From Blasia pusilla (taxonomy: Eukaryota; Marchantiophyta; Marchantiopsida; Blasiales): a DNA stretch of 64,000 nt. The notes beneath the pieces were generated by a model. That model was given only the letters and a program-made list of their open reading frames with translations. It was not told the origin of the DNA and did not search any database. The translations under genes were made by a program, and so were the position numbers. Numbering within the stretch: position 1 is the stretch's first letter; each line of letters opens with the position of its first letter. Of the stretch, positions 12,200 through 23,439 are shown in pieces. The DNA is taken from the NCBI GenBank assembly GCA_050084515.1, contig CM114272.1:20336001-20400000 (forward strand), written 5' to 3'.

Positions 12200-12910
12200 A
12201 TACTTGCGTAAACCCCTCTTCATCGTCTGCACAACTCTCTCTGCTAATCCATCCGCCTCGGGATGATCTCACGAAGTCGTGCGGTGGTCGATCAGCGCCT
12301 GATCACACAAGGCCTGGAACTCACCGCAAAACTCGGTACCCTGGTCTGTCAACACCTCAGCTGGTGCACCATAATGACTCAACACTCTATCAAGGAAGGC
12401 ATAAGCTACTCCCTCACTCGCTTTGTCAGGCAATGCAACCAACTTGATCCACTTTGAGAAGTGCTCGACCATCACCAACACATAACGACTATGACGCTAC
12501 GTCAAAGGCAAAGGTCCTGCAAAATCCAAACTCCATCTATACCCCAAGCTCATGATCGGTAATGGATGCAACTATGGAGTTGGAGCATTGAACAATGCTC
12601 GGACCCGATCACACACCCTGCACTTGGCAACAAACTACTGAACGTCAGTCTGCATGCCTCGCCACCAATATTGAATCTGGAGCAAGCTATACGTCCGCTT
12701 CACCCCAAAGTGACCCAACTCCTCGTGGGTATGTTGCACTAGTTGTGCTCTTTGCAAAGGATGCGGCACTACGCGTACTCTGCCATCCTCCCAAACCCTC
12801 AAAACATGTGTTCCCTCCCAACGGAACCGTCTGGCCCACTGTAGGATCCGATCCCCCTCTCTAGCACCCACGGTGCGGTCTCCACTAGATCTAACGCCCA
12901 TCTCCATGAA
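12190..12910 (-). pseudogene. Gypsy integrase fragment
   Basis: The zinc-binding region reads HTHEELGHFGVKRTYSLLQI and YWWRGMQTDVQ (about 12,800-12,635). After a break, the catalytic core reads MLVMVEHFSKWIKLVALPDK and VLTDQGTEFCGEF (the second catalytic Asp), then RDHPEADGLAERVVQTMKRG. The position of the third catalytic acid is retained (HPEADG), but a stop precedes it. The frame ends at LRKYG where the palindrome begins, so the integrase C-terminal domain is absent here. The equivalent C-terminal part of a related element is present at 33,608-34,374. Confidence 0.85.
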
Positions 12911-13076
12911 GGTACTCCAAGACTACTCCATCATCATGAATATCTCGGCCACCTGTCGTCTCCTCACTGGCCTTGGGATCCAAGGACTCTCCACTAGATC
13001 TCGCCATCGAAGTTTCCACACTCTGGCTCTCCATAGCCAACATGCCTAAATAGGCTCACGCGTGCCATCCTGACAC

Positions 13077-14670
13077 TCACTCCTCATCACTCTCTTCATG
13101 CCATCGAGCTCCAGTCGCATCTCGCTGACTCGGGCATGGGTTACGACTCAACCTATCTGCATCTTGGTTGAGCATCCCAGGTCTATGTACCACCTGAAAA
13201 TCATACTCCTGTAACAACAGAGCCCATCTCGCAAGCTTCCCTGTAAGCTTGTTGGACTCCATCAACCACTTCAGTGGTTGATGGTAAAGGGGTTGCCGAA
13301 TAAATAACACCTGAAATGCACGACAACCCACACTGCAGCCAAGCACTTACCCTCATACGAGCTGTACTTCGCCTCTGCAGCGTTGTTTGAGCGGCTAGCG
13401 TAAGCCACCATGAACTCTCTATCCTCATCATCATGCTGCGTGAGCACCGCTCCAAGCCTCAACATGCTCCAATCTGTGTGCAACTGGAAAGGATGCCCCC
13501 TGATTTGTCTCCTCAAGATGGGCGCGGACGTCAACCTGTCCTTGAGCAACTGAAATGCTCGCTCTTGCTCATCCCCCCAGTGCCACTCGTGATCCACCTT
13601 GGTCAGCGGCTTCGCAATCGAACTAAATCCCTTGACGTACCGCCGATAGAAGTTCGCCAATCCCATGAATGCGCGAACACGACTCACATCTATAGGGCGT
13701 GGAATGCGTGAGATAGCCTCTACCTTTGTCTGCTGAACACCAAGGCCCCCTGGATATATCGTATGACCCAAATACTCAATCTGGTCGTAGAAGAACTTGC
13801 ACTTGCCTGGATGTAGCTTCTAGGCACGCCCATGTAATTGCACCTCCGGAAAGAGAGGCCCGGTGCTCTCTAGCACATCGGTAAAACCCTCAGTAACCTG
13901 TATCTAGAGTGTCACCCAAGCACTCCCTAGCTCGACTCATTGTCGTCAATCGTCCGGCAACCGTAAAAATACCTCCTCTAGATGTCGCTCGTGCTCCTCA
14001 ATCGTGGCGCTAAAGACTACGATGTCATCAATATAACACCTAGCAAAATCCAGACTAGCCAAGATCCTATCCATGACCCTCTGAAACTCAGCTGGGGCAT
14101 TCTTTAACCCAAATGGTAAGAACCGCCACTGGTACAAATAATCCTTCCTGTGAGGATCGATGCCCCAAAATTCCGTCTTCTGCTTGTCCTCCAATCTGAT
14201 AGGGAACTGATGGTATCCGGCTTGCAAATCCAATGAACTGAAGACCTTTGCGTGACCAATCGCATCAAAGATCTCCTCAAGGGTGGGCATGGCATACCTA
14301 TCGGACTTCGTCTGCCGATTGATAGGTCGGTAATCCCCACACATCCGCCTATCCGTCTAGTTGCCATGCACATCCTTCTTGGCGGGCATGACAGTGGCAG
14401 ATGCATACTCTCCATGCGACATCTGCACTAGTCCTCCTCCGACCAAGTCCTGGATCCTACTCCGAATCAGAGCCCTCTCCATATCACTATACCTGTAGGG
14501 TCGTCGGAAGATCGGCGTATCACTCGACAAATCAATGTGGATCCCCGGTCCCTTCAGCGTACCCAAATCCTCCATGCTAAACGCAAAGCAGCTCCTATCA
14601 CTCATGAGGAACTGATGTATTCGGCGCCGCTCTCCTCTTGTCAACTTAGGGCCCATATCTGGCTACCAAG
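13077..14670 (-). pseudogene. Gypsy reverse transcriptase and RNase H
   Basis: RT begins near 14,656 with MGPKLTRGERRRIHQFL and runs through GIHIDLSSDTPIFRRPYRYS, the palm start YRPINRQTKSDRYAMP, SSLDLQAGYHQFPI (first catalytic Asp), WRFLPFGLKNAPAEFQRVMD, and CYIDDIVVFS (the Y-x-D-D box). After a frame break come LGHTIYPGGLGV and VRAFMGLANFYRRYVKGFS (thumb/connection). RNase H then reads FQLHTDWSMLRLGAVLTQHD, where the usual Asp-Ala-Ser is altered, then AEAKYSSYEGKCLAAVW and VVHRPGMLNQDADRLSR. A stop interrupts RT after KKDVHGN and there are shifts at about 13,940 and 13,340. The order and motifs are diagnostic for Ty3/gypsy. Confidence 0.9.
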
Positions 14671-14719
14671 TCTCCATCGTGACTACGGTAGGACTCTCCG
14701 GCGCGGGTATCGGTGGTTG

Positions 14720-15790
14720 CTATGATGCAACCCGGTCTCGAACAAAAACACTCGGCCACGCTCCTGCAGCCAACTGCAAGCTCTTATCTCCTCCACATGC
14801 AGTGCCCGAAACCACGCTCGATGCTATGGCTATCATCTCCTGGCGTACCTGCAAAACATCCCAAAAATTCCAAGGGTATCTCTCCCGATCTCCCCTGGTG
14901 TGTAGATCTCCTCGGGTCTCGCCCCCAACCACTGCCTCCACCATCTCAGTAGGCATGGGGCTCACCAACGCAACCACTGTGATCTGTCGCGATCTCATAC
15001 GATGTTGCTCAGCCACTCCCAAGCTCAGGATCCATGTCAAGCAATTCAGGTCCATCGCTTGACCCAATACATGGCGTTGTGATGCCTTTGACAATGACGG
15101 TACTGCCGTCACTCTTGTGGGAAATCCCATCGCTCGCTCTCTCTCATCGGCTTTGGGCTCCACCAACCGCTGAACCTGGTCATCCCAAACCAAGCCAGGA
15201 CCGGCCTCCTTGTATGCATAGGAAGCGGGAAAACTCACAAATATGGGCAAGGCTGCACGCGGCCTGCCTTGTTGGCCCGCAGCCTGCCCGGTTGACCACA
15301 GTCAATGATGGTCGATCATCGTGCCTCACTGCCTATGATCGACGACCTGGATCCAGAATGGAATCCATTAACAAATGGGAGGGGGCTCCACTCTCGCAAA
15401 AGCCCTCCGTAACACCGCATGGGGCACCAAGTTGGTCCATCATAGACGCGGGCGATGGGCTCTAGAACATACACTCGCCGCATCCAAGAACATTGTTGGG
15501 CCGATCTAGGCACGCACCTCATAAGCACTCGTTACCACCCATGACCTTGAGTCTCCTAAGATCGGCACATTCTTCAGAATGTAGGCTAGAGAACGAGACT
15601 GGTGCTCTTGCAACTTCGGTAAAACCCTCAACATCTACCAAAACAACCTGGACCGAGTGTCAGCCAACCCGCTGCCTCATCTAGCACTCGATTGGCCCTC
15701 ACATGGCCAACCAGCAATGACCAAATCAATGGTCCCTACCCGCTCTAAGTCCTGCACCCCCAACAACGATGGCGGACCAAATATCCTCGG
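14720..15790 (-). pseudogene. C5-cytosine DNA methyltransferase domain captured by the gypsy element
   Basis: The C5 methyltransferase family transfers a methyl group from S-adenosylmethionine to cytosine. Seen on minus: VGTIDLVIAGWPCEGQSSAR (about 15,755-15,690), containing the motif IV Pro-Cys whose Cys is the catalytic nucleophile; AYILKNVPILGDSR, motif VI (usual Glu-Asn-Val, here Lys-Asn-Val, so the key Glu is lost); SRAHRPRLWWTN, motif VIII-like; a spacer; then ERERAMGFPTRVTAVPS and VLGQAMDLNCLTWI, motifs IX-X. Motif I (the SAM-binding Phe-x-Gly-x-Gly) and the N-terminus are missing, removed by the same deletion that took gag and protease. Stops follow GQSSAR and LFW, so the copy is inactive. 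Capture of cytosine methyltransferases by retrotransposons has been reported in charophyte and dinoflagellate genomes. That this copy descends from the same event is inference. Confidence 0.8.
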
Positions 15791-15829
15791 AACAATTTAA
15801 CCTAAAAGGGAACAAGTACCCATGTCATT

Positions 15830-16140
15830 GCCATTTTTTGTTGCATGCACAACTTCACGATTTACAATAGCATCAAAAACAATAAGTCAGGAAGACGTAG
15901 GCGTAACGCCACTTCCCAAAGTGGAAATTCAACTATCCCCAACATAGAAACTTACCTGAAATAGTAAGTTTCTCCATATGGCTCCAAATGAGCTGAAACG
16001 ATGGGGAAACCTACTCTCTAAGGTTTCGCGGGGCCTCAGCAAGTCATTCTCGACCTCTTGGGTCTGTCCTCCATTACTCGTGAAGAGGCTCTGCTAGATC
16101 CCACCGATCTATCCTAACAGTCGTGACAATCATGATCATA
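15830..16140 (-). repeat. Gypsy LTR/leader module B, minus-strand copy
   Basis: The reverse complement contains 'ggatagatcggtgggatcta', 'gtaggtttccccatcgtttc', 'ctcatttggagccatat', 'gttgaatttccactttggga', and finally 'atcgtgaagttgtgca'. The same words in the same order occupy 59,590-59,800 and about 60,524 on the plus strand. It supplies the 5' end of the methyltransferase-bearing element. Confidence 0.8.
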
Positions 16141-16800
16141 CTATTAAGGGCGTTAGCTCACTTTGAAGACCAATGAATGATTGACACCTATCAAATTTGT
16201 CCATGAAGTCAGTTAATGAATTTTTTAATATTATTTTTATCCTATACTAAGCAGAAAACAACAATGGGTGAGGTTTTAATAATTATTTTATATATTTTAA
16301 TAATAATAAATTAATTATAATTAGCTCAAATTCAAACATGAAATCTTCTAGAGTCTCTTTCATTTTTATTATCTTTTCTCATTTGAAAATTAAAATTATT
16401 TTTTAAGGTTCATGAAATTATGACAAAGTTTAATTTTGAAGGAAAATTTTCCTTTTGGGAAAAAATGGAAAGGATAATATGGCACTAATGGGACAAGACG
16501 TATTCTTCAAAATAATGGAAGACAAATTATCTCTATATTATTTTTAGTTTTCAAGCTAGATTGGGAGAAAAATTTAATCCCTCTTTTGGGAAAAAAATTC
16601 ATCAAAATAATGATTTTCTTTTACTTATTGAAAGATGGGGATTGGAAAAGAATACGTTATTTTTTCCACAATTAATAAACAAAAATATATGAATTTTTTT
16701 TGGAGCCAAGTTAGGCGTATTATAAATTTATTTTTATTTGTATCATTTAAGATTAAACTTTATTCATAGTCTGTCAACTACTTTCACATTATCATCTTCC
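16140..16800. other. AT-rich, no gene seen
   Basis: This is AT-rich sequence with long A and T runs. No coding pattern or clear repeat was recognised. Confidence 0.4.
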
Positions 16801-17270
16801 ATATGTGAGTCTTTTCATAGGGGCAAAAAATTATGAGTGGTTGCAAAAAGAAGTGATGGTAATCGACACATGTCATATTCTTTCCAAAATGTCAAAATTT
16901 AAAATTATGTGGTTGGAAAGAGGGAAAAAAAATGCATGTGCCCTAAAATACTGCCGGTGCTCCGATGAAGTACACAACTTTTCTTGGTCACGGCTGATTC
17001 TCTTAGTCGTCCCCTTTTTATTAAGGACATTGCCTTACTAAAAAGGGGACACTCCTTAACTTTGGAAGCAAAGATAACTCTTGTCTTTTGAAAAGATTCG
17101 GTGGTCCCCGATTCGAAGGTGGGGGTGGGTAAAATCCTCGGAATATATAACTTGGTACTGTGGACCGCTGTTCGGGAATATCCATTGTAATCCCGGTCGG
17201 CTATTTGTGTGAATTACCGTCCGCCCTTTCAGGCTTCCGACAGGCATACATCAGCGACACTGGGAAAGTG
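16800..17270. repeat. Anonymous repeat R, copy 1
   Basis: Three parts recur elsewhere. 'ggttggaaag' to 'cattgccttact' (16,910-17,040) resembles 18,310-18,420. 'aaaaggggac' to the 'ttcgaaggtggggg' region (17,041-17,130) recurs inverted at 23,209-23,100. 'cggaatatataacttggt' with 'gtggac' (17,140-17,165) recurs at 23,300. In addition 'gccggtgctccgatgaagta' (about 16,952) recurs with one change at about 23,705, just upstream of the galactosidase gene. No protein is evident. Confidence 0.65.
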
Positions 17271-18250
17271 ATTGTCTCCAGCTGAAATTAACCAATAACT
17301 GTCCATGTCTAAGCAGGAATGCAGGTTTCAGGCTGGGTTGATAATGCCCGTGGACGGAACGTGGCTAAATCACTTCCCGGTTCTCGGAAAACCGACGCTC
17401 ATACATGATTGGCTAGTGTATCGGATGGTTGGATTTCCTTAGGGAAAAAGGCCAAAGTGAAGTTGTTCAGTTCAAACGGTGCCCTACCTGCCAAATTAGG
17501 GTAGTAATGGCTCGGCTCAATGCTACGTATTGAGGATTGTCTTAGAAGGACCTTATTTTAAGTATGAGGATATGCTGTTTGAATCTTTGGTTTTGTAAAA
17601 GAATTCTGCTCATTTTAAATACCTATCTATTTGATAATCCGGGTAGATATATTTCCCCAAATGTAGAAGTAGAAGCTACTAAACCATCTCTAAATTAGAA
17701 GACTTCTAAATTTTGGATTTTAGGAAGTAGGACCCTTTTAGAATGCTTGGAGCATTGAGGCTCCAAGTATTCTAGAGGGGCAGGATCCTTGGCTCCGAAC
17801 TTGTGGAAGGCTTGCTAGGTTCAACTCCTGCCAAGGATAATCTTCTCATGTGATTTAGGAGGGAGAATACGTGATATATAAAATTTAGGATGTAGAAGTT
17901 GATGCTTACAAGATTTGAAGTTGTGAAATTCTTAGGCTGAACATTACTGGTGACAATATGTTAGACGTTGAGTCTGAAAATTTTAATGGAAGTCCCGAAG
18001 GAGACTGGAGCACAATTTTTGGTGGAGTCATGGTTAAGTGGATTTTGGCCGGCTGCTGCAAATTCGGCCAAAAATTGGCCGACAGAGGAAAAAAAAGGCT
18101 GAAATGCAAGGAAGGGGCAAAAAGAATTTTCGGATTTAAACCAATGGGTAAAGAAAAAATCAGAAAATAATAGGCGAGTGGCAAAGTCTTAAGATACCCT
18201 AAAAATCAAAACGGATAAATTTTTAGTCACACAATTAAAAAACTCCCCTA
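17270..18250. other. No gene seen
   Basis: Unique-looking sequence between two copies of repeat R. No family or motif recognised. Short open frames at 17,906-18,184 overlap on both strands and are unconvincing. Confidence 0.4.
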
Positions 18251-18440
18251 TTGTTGACATGGCATTGTATGATGAGTGTTCTAATAAGGGAAAGTTAAAA
18301 ACTATGTGGTTGGAAAGCGGAAAAAAATTGATGTACCCCAAAATACTGCTTGAGCCGTCTGGGTCAGAACCAATTCTTTTAGTCGGCCCCTTTTCAATAA
18401 GGACATTGCCTTACTGTAAAGGACCAGTGGAGAGAGAGGA
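18250..18440. repeat. Anonymous repeat R, copy 2 (partial)
   Basis: 'gacatggcattgtatgatga' (18,257) matches 'gacatggcgtggtatgatga' at 23,324, and 'ttttagtcggccccttttca' (about 18,377) matches the 17,000-17,040 region. The copy ends where unrelated sequence leading to the non-LTR element begins. Confidence 0.6.
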
Positions 18441-19230
18441 CTATGGAGGAGGAGATGGAGGGACATCTAGAATTTTTCTTGTAACTATTTCCTTGGTGAT
18501 CCAATATTTTCAATCTAAGGCCCAACGTGTTCATCTTCTCAAGCTTGAACTTTGGGGTCTTCTTTTTTCCAATTAAGATTGAGTTTTCCAAAGCTCTTGG
18601 GATCTTTTGGACCTCCTTCTCTCCTAAATGTGCTCATAGATGTCTAGACGTAATTTCACATATAACGCTCTCCTTATAGAGTAATACCGGGTTACCATGG
18701 GTTTAAGGGATTCCTCTTGCTTTTCTCAATATTTTGATACGGGCTTGGCCCAACATTACGAACTCATTTCCTCATAGTAGTCATCGATGGGTGGCGCACT
18801 TTCTCCTTACATCCTCTTTTTTGGTGTTCTAATTTCGTTCATAACTTTCTCCTAGAGTGTCGGTTTTGGACGTGTTTGGTCTTCTTTCGATCGTCTTGAC
18901 GAGCTCATTCTTTTCATAAAATTAGGTTTTCTAATTTTTCTTCCTTCTCCGTAGGGGCCTAGTATTTTGCACAGGTTTGTTTGAGGTAAATTCCTCCCAA
19001 ACGTCGTTCTTGCTCTTTCAACTCTTTACCATACTATTTCGCCCCCACATACGTTTGCTATCTCCTTAAGGACATTAGAAATTCATATTCTTGAACCACC
19101 TCTTCCAATACCATATAGACAACTTTTCCTTTTTAATTATTTTTTATATTTCTTAAAGTAACTTTCAATCATAAATTCCGTATTGCCTAATTAATCTTAT
19201 TCTCTCCATCTTAATTTCTATTGGATGGAT
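18440..19230. other. No gene seen
   Basis: T-rich sequence leading into the non-LTR element, possibly its 5' untranslated part. No coding pattern is visible. Confidence 0.35.
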
Positions 19231-22200
19231 TCCACTACTTTTGTTTTGCTCGTTATCCTCATGCTTTCTCCAAACCACTTTTCATACGTCTTCCCTTGTC
19301 TCCAATGACTTTCCTACCTTTGCTTCTATGTCATTACAGATGGAGTTGAATTCTCCATCAACTCGCTTCTTTTGTTTTACACGCCCTCGTACAACCATAA
19401 CCTCTCTCCTTGGTTCACCTCCTTATCGTAAATCTTGCCATTTTTCTCCAGATACTAATACACCCATTACACTCACTACATTTCTCTTCCAGATTCTCCT
19501 CTTCTCCCCCCTTTGTCTTGTCCTATTGAGCCTAATCTTGATCTATTATTACCGAATCCTACTACTTTGCCATCCTCACATATCTCATTTGTGCCCTTGC
19601 TTCCAACTCCCATCTATTCTACCCTTATCTCCCCTCTTCCTCCTCCTCCTTCCCCAACAACCTACTTACCCCCTCATCGTCGTCTGTCACCACCTCTTGC
19701 ACCTCCTACCTCCTCTCCTTGTAACCCTTGTACTTCTGCATTTGTACCAAAGGCTCGTTGCATACCTTGTGGTAAGGAGTTTGCTCCTAACGGGATCAAA
19801 AGACACCGCGGTCTCGTTGATCCATGCATGGGCCTTCAATCCCTAACCCGATACCACCTCCTACTACACTCCCCACAACAACTGCTTAGACCTGGTTAAG
19901 CCACATTGATCTCCTTTGCTCTTTCCATCCTGGTCTTCCTCGTCATAGACTCTACACTCGCATTCCTATTGTTCTTTGCCCCATCACCCAACAAGCTTTT
20001 CTTTTCCCATTAGAAAGGTTAGCACGTGATCCCACAAATATCAATGCTTGGTATCTCCTATTACTCTTCTCACAATGGCTTTTAGTCCTCCCTTAAAGGG
20101 GTGGTGCAACGGGTCAACGTGAAACCTCAACACGTATTCAACGCTTTATGTCTGGGATTGGGAGAACCTTCAGAATGAGCATGTACTTCGAGCACAGGCC
20201 TAAGCTGCGGCTCATCCCACTCAACATGCCAATAATGGGAGGCCTTCAATACAACAACACCTTTGACGAAGTCTACTTTTGGGGTAGGTTGGTGAGTTTT
20301 CACGTGCGACTCGAGCATTGGGTCGTCTCTCTTCGGCAATTCCAAGTGCGGAAAGAGTGGCTCTCTTAGAAGCTCTTCACCCTCCTTCAAGTGGTGATGC
20401 ACCACCTTTGTGGAAGATTGTACAACAGACCTTGACTTGGAGCTTGACTTGGAGGTTTTCACAAGGACTTTTCTTCATACTCCTCGCTTATCAGCAAGCA
20501 GGCTATCATGCATGGTTTTTGAGCATCTCCGCGATTGCTTTATCCCAATAGATTCAACAATTGGCTTTGTCTCTCTACATAAGGTGTATGCACATATTTT
20601 GGCACGTCGTCTCCCATTCTCTATCTTAGGGGCTTGTTGTTTGTTGGCTATGGATAAGCCTCCTTCACGTGTCCGCCCTTTGGCTATTGGAGAGGTTTTA
20701 TACTGTTTGGTTCGTTGATTCCTGTGCTTGCAATTTTTTCCTCATTTTAGTGCCCACTTATTTCCTCATCAATTTGGAGTTGCAACTCCTGGAGGTTGTG
20801 AGGTTGTGATGCATGGGATTCGCTTCATTCTTGATATTCATCTAGAATGGGTAGCAATTCAAGTCGATGCGGCTAACGCATTTAATGCAATTTCTCGTGC
20901 GGCCATCTTTGAGGTGTTACGTTGTGTAGGAGGACAACTTTCATTTGTTTTCTCCTTCCATGCTTATAATACACCCATTATCTATTCTCATCATGCTACT
21001 TTTAGGGAATATATATAGTATTCTACAATCGGCTTGTGACATACGTTAAGGTGATCCCATGGGCGGCCCACTCTTTGTCATTGCCCATCTTTGTGCCCTT
21101 CGAGTATCAGGGCAAGCATTTCCATCTTGTCTTTCCCCTTCTAGCTCTATTGCTGATGACACTCACATTATAGGTCCTCCTTTTGAAGTGGTTCCTTCTT
21201 ATACCTATTTCATGGAGCAACTCTCTTTCTTAAACCTAAAGTCCAACCTAGTAAATGTGGAGTATGGTCTCCTTTATGCCTTCCCTCAACATTCACCCCA
21301 CCTACTCCTAATTTTCCCATCTACATTGAAAGGGTTAGGGTCCTTGGGGTCCCAATTGGCTTCATCGACTATATCTCAAAGTTCTTGGATGAGGCCCTTT
21401 TGAAAGACGTGGAATGACTCATTTGTTACCTTATCTAGGGGATCCCCAAGTGGCTTATGGGATTCTCTCCCAATGTTTTCTACGACGTCCATCCTACCTT
21501 CTTCGCACTTGCCCTCTCACTTCAAGGTTCTTACATCGGTTGGCCTCTTTTGGCGCTTCCATCTTGGTAACTTTTGGTCAACTTTCTAGCCCGAATACAT
21601 TTGAGGGAGAGGATGGTGTCTTGGCTTCACGACAAGCTATCTTGCGTATTTCTTTTGGAGGGGTGGGACTTTCCTCCACAGTTGCATGTGCTCCCGCAAA
21701 CTTTTTGGGGAGTTGGGCGTTGGTAGCACCAATTATGGCTTCAAGGTTTCTCCAAGGATATACACCTATCTTGATGGATTATGTCGCCCATGATGAGGAG
21801 GGGGACCTGTTATTTCAACAACAACTGAGATCTGCCCGAGCTCTTTTTCCTCTTGCTACACAAGCAATTCTACCCCCTTTCAGTCAATTGATTATGAAAG
21901 GGCTTGATCGACTTCAAGATCATATCTTCGAGAATCTGCATCAAATGAACTTTTCCAGCATTCTCTCCGAGGCATCCTCTGATACTCATCAAGCTCGTCT
22001 GCGTTTATGTGCGGGTATCGGAGCGGGGACGTGGCTTACAACAAATCCTCTTATTCTTCCATTTTGTCTTCCTTGAAGTATATTCTCGATAGTTTTGCGG
22101 TTACGCCTTGGACTTCCCCATCCTTCTCTGTTAGGTATGCCGAATTGTGTATGCGAGGATCCCATTGATGCCAAGGGTATCCATATTCTCCGATGTGCAA

Positions 22201-22870
22201 ATGGTGGAGAAAAAACGGCCACACATGATGTCATTAGAGAGGCCGTAGCATCGGTGGCTTGTACTACAGGATACATTGTGGGCAAGAGTAGCTCCATGTC
22301 CCACCTTCAACCACACAAGAAACCTCTCATCGGAGAATTGATCTTGTTATGTCTCGAGGTGGATTCCGGACAGTAGGTAATGTAGTGGTTGTTGATCCAA
22401 CACGTTCTGACTTGGTGTGTCGAGCCGCACATACCAAAGGTTTGGCGGCCGAAGCTGCAGTAAGAATCAAGGAGGTAAGTTATGTTATGAGACATGCAAC
22501 TAATGGATTTATTCTTTTAGTAGTGGAAGTATTTGGTCATTTACATATGTGTCTTTTGATACTTCCTGAAAAAATGTGCTCACCACTCCCTCGAGAATCA
22601 TCACCTTGCCCCTTCCCGAATCCTTCTCTCTCTATGGCTACTACTTATTTTCGGCAAGGCGTCTCAATGGCCTTACAACGTGCACAAGCCTTGGCATTGA
22701 TAGGTCGTGCGGAGGTGGTGGGGGGTCGCTCGCCTTGTCGTCCGTTCACGTCTGACCAACCACTCGTATTCTTGTCAGATTTGTTTCAGGTTATCAATCG
22801 TGTAGCTCATTGAGTCGGTGTTTGCGTTGGTTAGTTACGACCTCTACACATAAACGTCATTTTTTTTTCT
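19230..22870 (+). mobile_element. Non-LTR retrotransposon, nearly complete but decayed (copy B)
   Basis: Order on plus: a Pro/Ser/Leu-rich leader; a C2H2-type finger CIPCGKEFAPNGIKRHRG (about 19,760); a linker typical of plant LINE proteins (RVALLEALHPPSSGDAPPLW, about 20,360); an RT with IQVDAANAFNAISRAAIFEV (20,856), DPMGGPLFVIAHLCALRVSG (21,050) and the catalytic SIADDTHIIG (about 21,149; Ala-Asp-Asp in place of Tyr-x-Asp-Asp); a long post-RT region without stops (21,414-22,075, 220 codons); a Cys/His cluster CVCEDPIDAKGIHILRC (about 22,150); and a C-terminal domain RIDLV...NVVVVDPTRSDLV (about 22,335-22,420). The Cys/His cluster followed by Asp-rich segments resembles the restriction-like endonuclease of some LINE clades. 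That reading is inference. Frameshifts and stops interrupt it at several points. Related copies lie at 1.1-3.9 and 53.4-54.7 kb. Confidence 0.8.
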
Positions 22871-23084
22871 CGTCGTTTAGACTATCCACGTGTATCTCAC
22901 CACCACCCCCACCCAATGATAGGGGAGATCCGGGGTTACGAGTAAGGCTAGCCGGTTAAATCTGAGAATTTCCGATTAATTTTAAAGCTGCCTACGAAAA
23001 ACCGGTTGGATTTGAGGACGCTCTTCGTATTTCGTATCTGAAAACCGGTTCAAAAACGGTAATTTCCGTTTCCGATTTACCATT

Positions 23085-23360
23085 CCCACGAAAAAACTCC
23101 CCGAACCCTGCCCCCACCTTCGAACGCCCGATCGAATCGGGGGACCATGGAATCTTTTCAAAAGACAAGAATTATGTTCGCTTCCAAAGTTAAGGAGCGT
23201 CCCCTTTTATAGAAAACATATCCACTTTATCATAAAATAAAGCTCAAAAAAGGACAAGGAAAGGTCATAACATCTCAAAAGGTGAATCAAAAAGTCCCCG
23301 GAATATATAACTCGGTGCTGTGGACATGGCGTGGTATGATGAGTGAAGCAAGAGGGATGC
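23085..23360. repeat. Anonymous repeat R, copy 3 (rearranged)
   Basis: 23,209-23,100 is the reverse complement of 17,041-17,130 with some changes, sharing words such as 'ctccttaactttggaagc' and 'cttgtcttttgaaaagatt'. It is followed in direct orientation by 'cggaatatataactcggtgc' and 'gtggacatggcgtggtatga'. The mixed orientation indicates rearrangement or a terminal inverted repeat. It abuts the upstream region of the galactosidase gene. Confidence 0.6.
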
Positions 23361-23439
23361 AGGCCCAGACGAATTTTCGCTTCACCGGGATGCCGAGGTG
23401 GCCGATGTGTATTGCCTTGCGGGATCCAGCATTCTTTGA

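Larger units (their letters stand above)
12190..16140 (-). mobile_element. Ty3/gypsy retrotransposon with methyltransferase domain, 3'- and internally deleted
   Basis: Read on the minus strand the order is: LTR/leader module B (16,140-15,860), a short leader (about 15,870-15,830), a C5-cytosine methyltransferase domain (15,790-14,830), reverse transcriptase (14,656-13,600), RNase H (13,500-13,080), and integrase with zinc-binding and core regions (12,907-12,190). RT before integrase is the Ty3/gypsy order. The leader word 'atcgtgaagttgtgca' also occurs at about 60,524 in the plus-strand element, which shows both belong to one family and that gag plus protease are deleted here. The reading jumps directly from leader to methyltransferase. 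Multiple stops and frameshifts show it is dead. The element ends inside integrase at the palindrome at 12,199, so the C-terminus and 3' LTR are missing. Confidence 0.85.
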
